A program made the position numbers and the translations under genes. This document shows positions 34,855-45,864 of a stretch of 64,000 bases of DNA, piece after piece. The notes under the pieces were generated by a model. It ran no database searches. It saw nothing but the letters and a program-made list of their open reading frames with translations, and was not told the origin of the DNA. This DNA comes from Auricularia sp. M13 (taxonomy: Eukaryota > Basidiomycota > Agaricomycetes > Auriculariales > Auriculariaceae), in contig CM073202.1 in the NCBI GenBank assembly GCA_037042915.1, positions 1,240,001-1,304,000 on the forward strand. Reading direction: 5' to 3'. Numbering within the stretch: the first letter of the stretch is position 1; each line of letters starts with the position of its first letter.

Positions 34855-37502
34855 TTACAGCAACTCTTCTACCTCGTCCTCTGAGATGCCCAGCACCTGC
34901 CACAACACGGCCATCTGCCCAAACGGTCTCCGGCTCCCCAACAACGTGCTGGCAAACTCGTACTTATTTCCGGGCTCGCGCACGGCATCGCACAAGCGCC
35001 CATACGCGCGCCCAATACGTGCCAGCGAGCCGCGGTGAATGCGCGACGCCACGCTGGGCACAGAGAGCAGGGCCAGTCGTGGAGAGGAGTACACGTCCAG
35101 CGTGGAGAGGAAGGTATCGAACTCTTTAAGCGCCGCCGTCACCGCTTGGGAGGATGCTGCTGGTTCGCGAGAGAGCGGGCCCTGTTATTGTGGTCAGATT
35201 AATTGCCAAAATAGCGGGAGGCCGAGAGACTGACATCAGGCTTCGAGTCCATGACCTCTACAACGGCTGCCAGACCACTGTCTTTTACAAGCCGTGTATA
35301 CTGTTTCGAAAAGAAGTCAGAAAAACATGGCCAACGAGTCTTGAGTCTGCGGCAACGCACGTGTTCGTCCATGAGGCTGCGCACGTGTCCCTCAATCTGC
35401 CGTTCGAGCGCGTCTACCCTATCGACAGTGAACTCGAAGGGATCTAACACCGTCTGCATGTCGTCAGCACTGGCTCATAGCTAAAACATTTGGTAGCCTA
35501 CCTGCAGATAGACCCAACAATTTAACAAGAATATGTCGCGCTCCCAAGGGCCGGTGTCGCGGCCCATAAGATCGGCCATGCGCCTACACATTTCCTCCAC
35601 GGGGACAATGCTCGTCTCAAGGATACGCGCGAAGCCCTCCTTGGCCGCTGAGCCATCGCTCTCGCCCTCCAGTAGGGAGCTCTGGTAATCGCTCATAATT
35701 TCGCGTAGCACGTGCGAGAAGTCGCGCAGCGCGAGTGGCGCGGCGAGGTCTGCCTCGGGTGGATGCAGGAAGCGCAGTAATGAGCGCCCTTGCGCCTCGA
35801 GAGTGTCGAAGAAGACTTTGTATGCAAAGTCTGTGATTCTACGTCGGTTATAAGCAGTCGCAAGATAGGCTTTGGTTTAATGAAATGATACTAACTCTTG
35901 TACGGTCTTTGTGAGGACTGCTTCAGTGCCTATCGTACGCTGCATCGTGACGAGGTAGAACTGAAGCAGGTTGGCGATCTTGTACGACGTTATGCTGCCT
36001 TCTTGAGACCGGACCGTTTGCTGGACGCGCACCTAGAGCACCAGGTCAGCCAGTCTGCAGCCCCACGCCACACGCGTACCTTGAGCGGCAGACATAATTT
36101 CTCGAGATCCTCGTCCAGCAGCCGGCGAACGTACCGCTGCTCCTCGCTTTCATTCAGTTGGCTAGTGTTACGCACAGCGCCAACCATGCGCTCGTGTCGT
36201 ACACCAAAGAGCGACTCAAGAAACTCCTGCTCCCCGGCCATGGCCTGATGAACCCATGCAAGCATATCGCCCACGTATCGTGTAGGGTCATGCGCATGCA
36301 ATTCTATGGGCCGTGGCATGCCGCCCGGGCCACCTCGCGTGAGCGCCTCAATGAAGTTGTTAAGGAGCGTCGTCTGTCGCACAGATGAGAGCGCCGCGAG
36401 GGCTTCCCTGTACTTAAATTATCAGAGGCGCGAGATAAAGAAGGTATCATGATGTGACATACGAGAGCAGCGCGGGTTGCACGCGTAGTCTCCGGACGGC
36501 TTCACGCATCGTCGGGCTGACTTCGAGCAATGCGTCTCGTCCAAGTTGTCTGAATTCAAAGGAGCACCATCTGAACAGCTTTTGGTACGCCTGCTCCATG
36601 AGCTGGGACGTCATGGCCATGATGTCGAGTCTACGACGCATGAGCACACGCTTTAGAGCATAGTGAGGCACGCACCCAGCCTGAGACTCGCCTCCCTCTC
36701 CACTGAGCAATACTTTGCAGTCCTCTCGTATCCTCTCTGTCCTATCCATAGCGTCGAACATTTGCTTGCCGACCGGGACGTCGCGCGACGTAATAGCGTC
36801 CGTCTCTTCGTCCGCAAGGGTGAACCGCTTCAGAAAGCTGTTCACCAGCGCCGAGCGCGACGTGAGCTGCTCGCGCTGCGTCTGCAGGCCTGCGGCGCGC
36901 TCGAGCAGGTACTTGCACGCGTCGTTACTAGCCTGCAGCTGTGCCTGGATCTGGTCGTACCGCGAGCGCATGTCGGCGACGTGGGCGTTCAGAACGTCTA
37001 ATTTCTGAATACCATCAGTGTTTGTTGCGCGAGGCAATGCCATGGTCCAGCGCACCTCATCTACTTCGCCGAAAGCACGGAGGAATTGTTGGCTGCAGTC
37101 AGCCAGGCGGCGTTCCACGTCGCGTCGCAGGTTCTTGCGCGCGCGCACCGCGACGCCTGTAGAATGCCCGGCGGCGTTGGCAGCAGACTTCCGCTCCTTG
37201 TCGTCGTCGTAAAAGTCGGCGAGAGTGATGAGGGCTTCGCGCGTCGCCTCGTCCTCGAAGTTGGCCGCGAGTACTTTATACAATCGCAGCGAAATTGGAT
37301 TCCGCTGCTGGTTTGCAGCAGATTGCGACGACCCCCTGCGTTCCATGGGCGTCGGAAGGTCAAGCGATGCGCTCGACGGCACGCGCGGGAGCATCGCTGC
37401 GTTGGGTGAAACGGGAGTGAGCGTAGGGATCACCTTGCGCCAGCAAGGTCTGGGGGTGCGCAAGATACCGCCGGATTTGATTCCGGACCGTGCCGTTCCC
37501 AT
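34855..37502 (-). CDS. COG6: Conserved oligomeric Golgi complex subunit 6
   Basis: COG tethers vesicles in retrograde traffic at the Golgi; Cog6 belongs to lobe B. The first exon (37502 to about 36470) begins MGTARSGIKSGGILRTPRPC and contains ISLRLYKVLAANFEDEATRE, ALITLADFY, RRDVERRLADCSQQFLRAFG, LLERAAGLQTQREQL and FRQLGRDALLEVSPTMREAV, which follow the N-terminal Cog6 pattern. Later exons give FIEALTRGGPGGMPRPIELH, AHDPTRYVGDMLAWVHQAMA, GEQEFLESLFGVRHERMVGA, VEEMCRRMADLMGRDTGPWE, RDIFLLNCWVYLQVGYQMF and the C-terminal FDTFLSTLDVYSSPRLALLS to GISEDEVEELL. RYVGDMLAWVHQ and NCWVYLQ are characteristic. Introns of about 50-60 nt separate the exons. The protein is about 760 aa, near full size. 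Confidence 0.9.
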
Positions 37503-37899
37503 CTACCAGGCGCGTTCCGCAACCTTGTCACGGTATAACCTCCCGTCCGGCTGATCCTGTCGATTATTTTGTATGGACATATTTGTTGGTGTGACATGAC
37601 TGCACCTGCTCACTTGAGTAGGGCAATACACGACCTTCCTCTGTAGCTCTGCAACTATGGCAAAGGTCAACTTTTGCCCTAAAATTATATCATCAAGAAG
37701 TACATTGCAGAATGGATTATCCACATGATCTGTATAGTTTCTTAGGGCTCAGGATGTGTGAGGGCGGAGGAGACACGCTTCATCAATACGCGCGTTTAGC
37801 TCCGATCTGCCTCCGGCCGACGCGTTCTCCCCGCCCGCTTGCACTCGCTTAGACGCGCCGAGCCGCCTATCTACGCGTCGCTTTACGCGTCCTATATCC
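37503..37899. other. Intergenic region between COG6 and the transposase-like gene
   Basis: About 400 bp should contain the COG6 promoter and any left end of a transposon. I searched by eye for an inverted repeat matching 40770-41300 and found none. Confidence 0.3.
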
Positions 37900-40762
37900 A
37901 TGCCGCCGATCCGCAAGTCTAAACGCGCCAAACAAGACGCTGCTAAACGCGCACGGACGCACCGCTGGACTTCTCCCGATCGCGACAAGGAGAACGTCGA
38001 CCCCGCGCGCGTCACAACACGCGCTAAAGCGGCCCTGTCTCGTTCCGGACGCGATGCAACCCGCGATGCTCTGCGACAGCGAATCGCGGAGCTTGAGCAA
38101 GCTGTCAACCAGAAGGACGCAGCCAACCGTGCTCTACAGCACGCGCTTGCTGCATCATCCGGCGATGTTACAGCCGCGAAGACCGCCGTTTCGAACAGCC
38201 AACGGCTTGTTCGGAAATGGAGATCAAAAGCTCGCCAGCTCGAGGGCGAGGTCGCGAAGTTTGCTCCGCTCGGCGCTCGTCTGACACGCATCGTTGCATC
38301 GCGCAACTATTACCGCGCGGAGACCAAAGCTCTCAGGCTGCGGGTCGAGCGGGCGCCTTTATCGAAGGCCCGTGCAATTCGTAAGGCCGTTTCCAAGGAG
38401 GAGAAGGTGCGCCGGACGCTGCGGCTCAAGGTCAACGGCGCAGTCCCGGAGGACGTCCGAGCCATGTCCCGGAATCTCGTTGCGGCTGGCGTTCCCGTTG
38501 CTAAGGTCCCAAAGGTGCTCAACATCGTGGCCCAGGGCTCTGGGCTGGACGTTGAGGGCTCGCTGGATCGCCGCACCGTTGGTCGTGCTGTTCTGGAGGG
38601 CGGTGTTGCTGCTGATTTGCAGATCGCCGACGCAATTCAAAAGGCTACCAGTGAGTCGTCAATCCATTCATTTTGGCAGCACCTCATTTGGGGGAACAGG
38701 TCTCAGCATTAGTAGTGACGGATCGACGCACAAACATTGCAACTTCACGTCGCAGCACATCTATGTCAAGGGCGCTGACGGAGATGTCAACAAGTTTTTT
38801 ACTGGCATTGTCTCGTCGATCAACCATTGCAGTGAGACTCAGTTCAAGGAGTGGGTCTCACTCTTTGAACGGATTGTGGCACTGTGGAATGAGAGCCCAC
38901 TTGGCTCTCATGCGGGTGTCACAATCTATGAGTTTGTCAGCATTATCTCGGGTATGAGCACCGACCACGCCGAGGACCAGCGGAAGCTGGTCAAGCTCAT
39001 TCAGGCCTGGGTTCACGACTCCCGCCTGGAGGCCATTGGGGAGGCTGCGCTTATGGCTGTACCCCCTGGCAGGCTGGTGGCGATCATCGCCGAGGAGACG
39101 CCCTGCATGATCGACGCCCTCGGCGGACCCGTTGTCTGGCAGTCACTCAACACCGAGCAGCAGGCGCGGCACCACAACAAACTGTATGCTGAGATCGCTC
39201 GGCGCTTCGGTCAGGCTGCCTTCGATGCGCTCTCCGATGCCGAGAAGCGTGCCGTGTCGTTCTTTGTCTGGACCGGGTGCTGCATGCACAAGGACTTGAA
39301 TGCAGTCAAGGGCGGCAACACCGCAATGGCAGCTTTCTGGAGCTCGACCGGCACCGCACCCCTGAAGCTCATGAATGCTGATAACGTTGCTGTGGTTGCT
39401 CTTGACGCCAATTCTGCTGCCGCTGCTCGTGCGGAGGAACTATCGGGTGCTGGAGGCGTCAAGGCGGTGACGCTGATGGGCATGGTCTTCCGGAACAAGA
39501 ATGACAAGCTCGGGCAGCAGGACTCGACAAAGATCTTCTTTGAGCACCACACTGGCCTTCGTCTCACTTTTCCAGACACGAGCAATACTCGCTTTCAATG
39601 TTTCTGTACCGCCGCTGCAGTTGTCGTCGTCCATTTGGAACTCTTCCGGGATTTCATGCAGCACATCCGCGGTAAAAAGGAGTCCGGAACGTTCACCAAC
39701 ATCGAAAGGAACATCGCGCTTGCACTTGAGGACGCTCCTACTATCACGGAGATAATGGTGCTAGCGTTCTACAACGAGATCATCTCGCATCCGTACATGC
39801 TCATTGTCCGCCGCGAGACTTGCAACGCCCTCGAGCTGGGCCCACTACACGAAAAGGTCATTGCACACTGCAACACCATCATATCCAACCCCAGCATCCT
39901 ACTTTCCACCGAACCGGAGCCCTGGAAACTGGCAACTCTTGACGGCAATCCATGGACCCATCCCGACGTCGTGTCTCGCATTCTCGAACTCGCTCCCGCA
40001 CACCCGCACTTCATGGGGGCGCTCGCTGCATTCTTTACTGGCGTCCGTGACACCTTCGCTCGTTTCTCATCCGAATTTGCGGAGGGCGGCGTCATAAACA
40101 GCATGACCGCGGAGGAACGGGACTCGGTCTTTCTGCCGAGCACGAACGACGCCAACGAGGGCGAGATTGGAACAGCGCGCCAGCTTTTCCGCAAGTTTGG
40201 CAGTATCTCGCTGCTCCGCATGAACGCGCAGACGTGCTATCTGCGGAACGAGACCGGCCAATTCATGTCCGGACTCTCTGCGGGAGTCTTGCGTTGGATT
40301 TACGCGATCGCCCGCAAGCGCGACGCCTCGGGACTCGAACGCAAAGCGCGCATCGAGCAGGCGGAGTACGACGAGAAGGTGCGCCAGGAGAAAGAGCAGG
40401 TGCGGCGGGAGAAGGCCGCAAAGGTGGCGCAACGCGAGGCTGAGCTCAACGCACTCGCCGTCGTTTTCACCGCGGCTGAGCTCTCACGGCGGAAGATGAC
40501 GAAGGTCCAGATGGACGACCAGCTTGACTGGTATCGCCGCTGGCATTTCAACCACAAAACCGGGCACGCTGTGCCCTTGAAGTCGCATGTCCCGAAGCAC
40601 GGCGACAAGTTGGCCGCACTGAAAGCTGCGATCGCCGCGCACGAGCTGCACCATCCTCTCGTAACCCAGGGGCCTATCACGGATCATACTACCTTCCAGG
40701 AGGTAATGGAGCTCTTGGACCGCCAGATGGACGAAGATTCCTTGTTGCTAGAACGGTGCTAA
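37900..40762 (+). CDS. Transposase-like protein of an agaricomycete repeat family, 937 aa
   Basis: Exons 37900-38650 and 38700-40762 join across a 49-nt intron. The basic N-terminus (MPPIRKSKRAKQDAAKRART) leads into a coiled coil (DALRQRIAELEQAVNQKDAA, WRSKARQLEGEVAKF). The core has acidic motifs in an RNase-H-like order: SLSISSDGSTHKHCNF, ISGMSTDHAEDQRKLVKLIQ, a Cys/His block FFVWTGCCMHKDLNAVKGGN, and STNDANEGEIGTARQLFRKF. The C-terminus is a charged helix and a SAP-like unit (MTKVQMDDQLDWYRRWHFNH, VPKHGDKLAALKAAI). I recall such CCMHK...NAVKGG proteins as multi-copy in mushrooms, but with no named family. It could be a domesticated or live DNA transposase; the frame looks intact. No flanking inverted repeats were found. 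The D-D-E assignment is inference. Confidence 0.6.
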
Positions 40763-42794
40763 TGCCTCACATGTATTTCCCGTTGAATTTCGCCATCTCC
40801 AGCTTTCAAAACATATCAATGGTGTAATAAGAATATATTTTAGATTTGTTGAAGTTATTTGAAAGGGAGAAAAAATTCTGTCGGCGCGCTGTGGCGAAAG
40901 CGGTCGCGGACACGGTGGGCGAGCGGATCTGATCGGCACGTTTCCGGAACCGGCCTTGCGCACCCCCACAAGGTCTCTCGTTTGTGTGATATTCCTAAGC
41001 GCGCGTGCCCTTTTTCCGAGACTTTGCCGAAGCGCCCACGTCCGTGGAGCCGGATGCAAACCAGCTCATCTCCGAGTCTTGTCTCCGCAACCGCGCAACT
41101 GCAAGTGCTTTTTTTCCCACCAACTCGTTCAGGTGTACCACATGCATATCTTCTAATAAAATAGCTATCTGCTTCAGATTATGAGATTGGCGGTGGCCTG
41201 CAGTCCTCCCTGACGGCTGCCTATACACTTCTATTAGTGGCCGTGTCGCCACCTCGCTACCACCGCTGCTTGGACTGGATTCACCATTCCTTGACTTCGA
41301 GCTAATTAGTCGCCAATACTTCTTCTGACCAATTGTGTCTGCTATCCCACTATGGTTTTCCGGCTCCTGCTACTCTCCTGCCGTTTTTCCCTCTGACATG
41401 TGTGCTGCAGTGTGCACCCCAACTTCGGCTTCAAGAGGTGCCAAAAAGGGAGTCAGGCACGCTATTATCAATCTGCAGGGGGTCTGGCCAAACTGTGAGA
41501 ACGTTGCTCTAGCACCAGCACAATTGCCTTCGTGTCGAGCAGCGTCCGGGGGGTCGCAGTCGGCCGAGCTCCTTCTGCTGCTGCACCAGCGTCTGCATGC
41601 GCGTCTGTGAGGCTTCGCGTTCGCAACGCCAATCGTCCGGATAGACCGGGATGGGCTTGCGTCGCGCGATCGCCCCGCTCGACGAACCCTCGAGCTGCTG
41701 CCACTGCTGCTGGTCGAATGGCAGCGATTCACGCTTTACGGATGCCAAAGCAGATGAAGCCTGCGGCAGCACGAGAGATGACGATCGGCGGCCAGCGTCT
41801 CTACCCTTCGGTAGGGAGCACCGTCAGAAAACTCGAAGTGGAATCGTTTGCACCGGAGGATTGCCGTCAGCATAACTCACAGTGCGCACCGAGCCACATC
41901 TACCCGTGCACGTCGACTCCGATTCATAATGAAGCAGCGCACGACCCGCCGTCAAGGATGAATGTCTATTCGCTGCCGTGGTATAAGTTGACAACTTCCT
42001 CACCACACAAGCTCAAAATACTGTTCCAACCGTGTGCAAAGAGACCCTGCCACCAGGCTAAGTATTTCATGTGAATTCAGCTCACTACTGAAATTTGCTG
42101 TATTCTAGGACAGGGTGTACCAAGCCAGCAAAGGAAGACTCAATGCTCATTGACCATTTGAAATTCCATGTATCAATGTCCTCGCATCACTTCTTGCCGG
42201 ACCTGATCATAAACCTGACTAGTGGTGAATCCCAATTTGCCCAAAGCTCATTCATCCTGCGCACATCCTTCCCCAAGCCAATATCTGCCCTCTATCCTTT
42301 GAGATTGAACGAGACTCGTTGTTTTCGAAGGCTGATCGATACTTGTGGATTTGCAGTATCATAAATACACTTTGCGGTCCACTTGCATAGACTAACATCT
42401 TGCCTCGAGCGCAAGGTGACCCTGCCGGCACGTGCCGGCCATTGTCTAGTGAAGTTGGTGTGCGGAGAATGCTCAATATTCAACCTCCTTCCTGACCCAA
42501 GTGAAATATAGGGTTGAACATGCATTTGCTTTATATCCGAATCTACGCCTTTGCCTGGCATGAATGGAGCTTTACTATGCAGCTACAGTATCTCAGGGGC
42601 GGTTGGGAGGCCCAATACGCTTGGGTACATGCAGAGCAATCCCAGCGCCATTCTGACCGAGCTCGACCGAGGCATGGAGCTGCGCGCTTCAGGTGGCGCC
42701 GCCCTTCCGACGTGGTCTATCGTTTTGCAATCGGCTGTTATCGGCCCGGGATCGGACCTTCCGCCGACAAAAGGCCCTTGCGCTGTACACAATA
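40763..42794. other. Gene-poor 2-kb gap with one orphan exon-like stretch
   Basis: Between the transposase-like and HNH genes the sequence is heterogeneous in base composition. On the minus strand about 41509-41772 codes PFDQQQWQQLEGSSSGAIAR, RKPIPVYPDDWRCEREASQT and RMQTLVQQQKELGRL, which looks exon-like but has no partner exons. No other supported feature was seen. Confidence 0.35.
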
Positions 42795-44052
42795 ATGACA
42801 AACAAAAGCTGGCCCCGCCATCCACCGCTGGCACTGGGAAATATGGTAGCGATGCGTCAGGACTACGAAGATGGATATGATTTGGATACACCCCGGCCGC
42901 CTCGCCGCGACGTCAACATATTTGGCTTTCTCGAACATGATAACGACCCAAAGCTCATCGCAGGTGAACTTTAGGCTGCCCTACTGCAGACTGTTTGCTC
43001 ACTTTGACTGTGCAGGCTTCTACACCTACATTAATGATCGCTATCCCACACTCTGGAGAGCAGCCTATTCATACTGCAAAATACTCGTACTTCCAGGCCC
43101 GTCTCACGACTGGTCCATGGCCTGCATCTTCGAGTATAACATCGACACACAGAAAGTGGGCGCACTGCACGAGAAGGACACGAGCCGGGTCCTTCCAGGC
43201 AACTATATCATCCTCAAAGCTGACCAATCCGAGATGCCTTTGCGCATGAGCAACCAGTCACCTCGGCGCCGTGTGCCAACCATTTGCCACACTCCTTCGC
43301 ATGTGCGTCCGCGCGTTTGGCCTTGAAACCAATACCTCATATATGCCTTTTGCAATATCAGTATTGGACCAGAACTTGCGACCGAGATGGTTCGCGATGT
43401 CTTGTTACTGGCCGACGGTTCCCTAACTCGACAGCGCTTGATGCGGTACATATATTTCCAAGGGCTCACGATGAGGAGGTTCATCGATCACCTCTTTAAC
43501 TCGTACATCTTGACTGATATTCGCAAGTGGGTCAGCAAAGGTTTCAACAAATTGATCACCGACCCTGGCTCGCTCGCTCAAGTTGGCGGACATCTGAAGA
43601 TCGACTCGCTCCAGAATATTATCACTCTGCGGACGGATCTTCACGCTATGTGGGATGCTTACGAAATCGGCGTGAATGTCGACGTAAGTTGCATTCGTCT
43701 GTATGTCGAATTCTTGGTTTGACCTGTTCCGTCGCAGGACGAGTACCGCGTCGTCGTTTTCATCGGCGGGTACCCCGACCTGCATGGCAAGAAGCTCAAG
43801 CTCGCGCACATTCAGGATCCCAATATCAAGCCGCTCGATGCACTCCTCAAAGACCATTTCACACAATGTGTGTTGACCCACATCCGTGGTGCTGGAGCGC
43901 AAGACGACGATGTGGGAGGTCAGGGTTTCGAGCCCAATGTGATGGATCTATCGGACACGAACAAGTGGATGAGCGGGCGGGCCAAGGAATTGTTTGAAGT
44001 TGAATTGCAGGAACGGCTGGACGGTGCCCAAGTGCGCGACGTCCTTCCGTGA
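42795..44052 (+). CDS. HNH nuclease-domain protein, 347 aa
   Basis: Exons 42795-42963, 43016-43302, 43362-43478, 43528-43683 and 43738-44052 join in frame. The N-terminal part has GFYTYINDRYPTLWRAAYSY, CKILVLPGPSHDWSMACIFE and ALHEKDTSRVLPGNYIILKA. The HNH part runs from CDRDGSRCLVTGRRFPNSTA through LDAVHIFPRAHDEEW, DPGSLAQVGGHLKIDSLQNI and ITLRTDLHAMWDAYEIGVNV. The C-x2-G, HIFP, QN and LHxxWD pattern is the HNH_2 type with its conserved His, Asn and His. Splicing between HDEE and WVSKGF restores the family order, so an apparent frame break there is only a 49-nt intron. Such genes are highly expanded in agaricomycetes with no known biological role; DNA cleavage is inferred. Confidence 0.82.
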
Positions 44053-44224
44053 GATGCATTTAACGTATTCCCTCCCTCTTCATTTTTTTAGTGCAAATAG
44101 GTTGTATTTTACGGCCGCGTCTTATTGTCTATAGTACATCTACAGTATATCAGTAGTTTTCCACACGAATGCCACTGTTGATAAAGAATTACTGCTGTCT
44201 TCAACGTCGGATAAGCAACAACAT

Positions 44225-45592
44225 CTACTTAAATACAGTATCAGTATCGTTTTCGGCGCCCAGCAAGGACCTCAGCCATTCCACCCACTCCATACCCTCC
44301 TTGTGGTACATCATGAGCCCGAGCATAATTGGGAGGTACACCAGCGACAGGTGGAACAGTCTCCTCGCCTCCTTGTCTCCGCGCGTCCTCCAGAACTTCA
44401 CAGCACCGTGTAAGAGTACCGCGTTGGCCGGCAAACTGGTCGCGGCAAACGCCCAGGTCGTGAGCCCGGAGAGAGGCACCAATGTAGAGCTCATGGCGAG
44501 CAGCGCGATGCTATGTCGGAGCGAGACCGCGGCGTTCTTCGCGGGGTTGGTGACGGCGAGCATGCGGTAACCCGCTAGAGCGTAACCCTCACGCGTGAAG
44601 TGCGAAAGCGGGCAGAAGTGATGGAACTGCCAGGAGTACATGAACGCGAAGAGTGTAAGCGCCGCCATCGGGTTCCCGCTCGCGAAAGGCCACTGCGCCG
44701 CGTCGTAGAGGTAGGGTACGTAGGGCTGCAGCGCTTCGACAATACCAAGACCCTGTGCGGGCAAGTAGAGCAGCAATGGGTGCAAGGCAGACGGCCATAA
44801 CGCCCCGCCGACGGCTGCCCATCCAAGGAGGAACGGAGCAGCACCGATGACAGACCCAACCCAGGTGTTGGCGACCGTGCGGCGTTTCATGGGCGTATAG
44901 ATGAACGCGTAAGCCAGCATAGTACCTGCGCCAATCGCGCCTGCGAGCGGGGTTGCGAAATTCCATAGGATAGCAGGTCCAGCGATGCCCGTGACAGTCG
45001 CGAAAGCTGCTGCGTGCGAGGGTTTTATGGCACGCCGCACAAGCGGCCGCATGCGTGTCCTGGCCATCTGAGCGTCGTACGGGACCTCACTGACCTGGTT
45101 TGTCGCGTTCGCCGCGGCGCAGCAAAGGGCCGTCCCAGCAGCCGTGGCCAGCAGAACGGGAACCGTGGCGGGAAGGGGACACAGCGCAACTCCCGCCATG
45201 GCGACGATGACGTTGAGGACGGTAAGACGTCCCTTCGACAGTTCGACATAGACCTTGAGAGTGCGAGGCGCTGTGAGCGGTTGCGCTGGCTTGAAAGTAC
45301 GCAGTTCCTCCTCGGTTGGCAGAGGCAAGAGTACGGGGAACCGCGACATGTCTGCACCGCGGCGCACCTCGATGCCCTGTGGCCTGTCATCAAGGACTGG
45401 CTGGACCGCGGTGGATTGAGGACTGCGTGGCGAGCTCGGGGGGTATGAGAAAAAGTTGGCAAATTTGTTACTGGCTGGCAGCGCCGTCGTCGAATACAAG
45501 CGACGCGTCGACTGAAACGCGCCAGAGACTATGCGTCGCCGCAAAATACTAGAGCATCGCGTGCAGACGAACAGAGGCGACGATGCCAGCAT
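44225..45592 (-). CDS. COX10: Protoheme IX farnesyltransferase (heme O synthase)
   Basis: Cox10 attaches a farnesyl group to heme b to make heme O, the first step to heme A for cytochrome oxidase, in the inner mitochondrial membrane. The single exon encodes 455 aa. The N-terminus is a likely presequence (MLASSPLFVCTRCSSILRRR). The catalytic face shows VYVELSKGRLTVLNVIVAMA, ATNQVSEVPYDAQMARTRMR (NxxExxxD plus RTRMRPL), and later YTPMKRRTVANTWVGSVIGA and APFLLGWAAVGG, with several TM helices up to LVYLPIMLGLMMYHKEG. The UbiA pattern is complete. It is intronless, unlike most genes here. The divergent PNGase A gene starts 272 bp away. Confidence 0.93.
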   Translation of the reverse strand: MLASSPLFVCTRCSSILRRRIVSGAFQSTRRLYSTTALPASNKFANFFSYPPSSPRSPQSTAVQPVLDDRPQGIEVRRGADMSRFPVLLPLPTEEELRTFKPAQPLTAPRTLKVYVELSKGRLTVLNVIVAMAGVALCPLPATVPVLLATAAGTALCCAAANATNQVSEVPYDAQMARTRMRPLVRRAIKPSHAAAFATVTGIAGPAILWNFATPLAGAIGAGTMLAYAFIYTPMKRRTVANTWVGSVIGAAPFLLGWAAVGGALWPSALHPLLLYLPAQGLGIVEALQPYVPYLYDAAQWPFASGNPMAALTLFAFMYSWQFHHFCPLSHFTREGYALAGYRMLAVTNPAKNAAVSLRHSIALLAMSSTLVPLSGLTTWAFAATSLPANAVLLHGAVKFWRTRGDKEARRLFHLSLVYLPIMLGLMMYHKEGMEWVEWLRSLLGAENDTDTVFK

Positions 45593-45864
45593 GAATGCTG
45601 CTTTCTGCCCAAGTTCGAGGCGCGACCGGACAAGACTGGGCGCCTATCATTGGACACTCCGACGCTTATCCTCCTGAGTCCTTCCTCGCTCAACTTGTCA
45701 ACACGGTTACAGTGCTCATATGTTGCATTGTTATCGCCAGCGACAGTCGTGGCGCTCGAGCATGAACGCAGCCGTGCTTCCCGTGATGTTCACGGCCCGT
45801 TTTCTCCTTTGCCGTGGCTCCTTTCCTCGCGTCCCTGGTCTTCATACCGTCGCACGATAACGCA

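Noticed and set aside
37503-41300. Terminal inverted repeats around the transposase-like gene
   Set aside because: None could be found by eye; a computed search for inverted repeats between 37.5-37.9 and 40.8-41.4 kb would decide.
43471-43480. Apparent frameshift in the HNH gene
   Set aside because: A 49-nt GT-AG intron (43479-43527) joins HDEE to WVSKGF in frame, so the gene looks whole.
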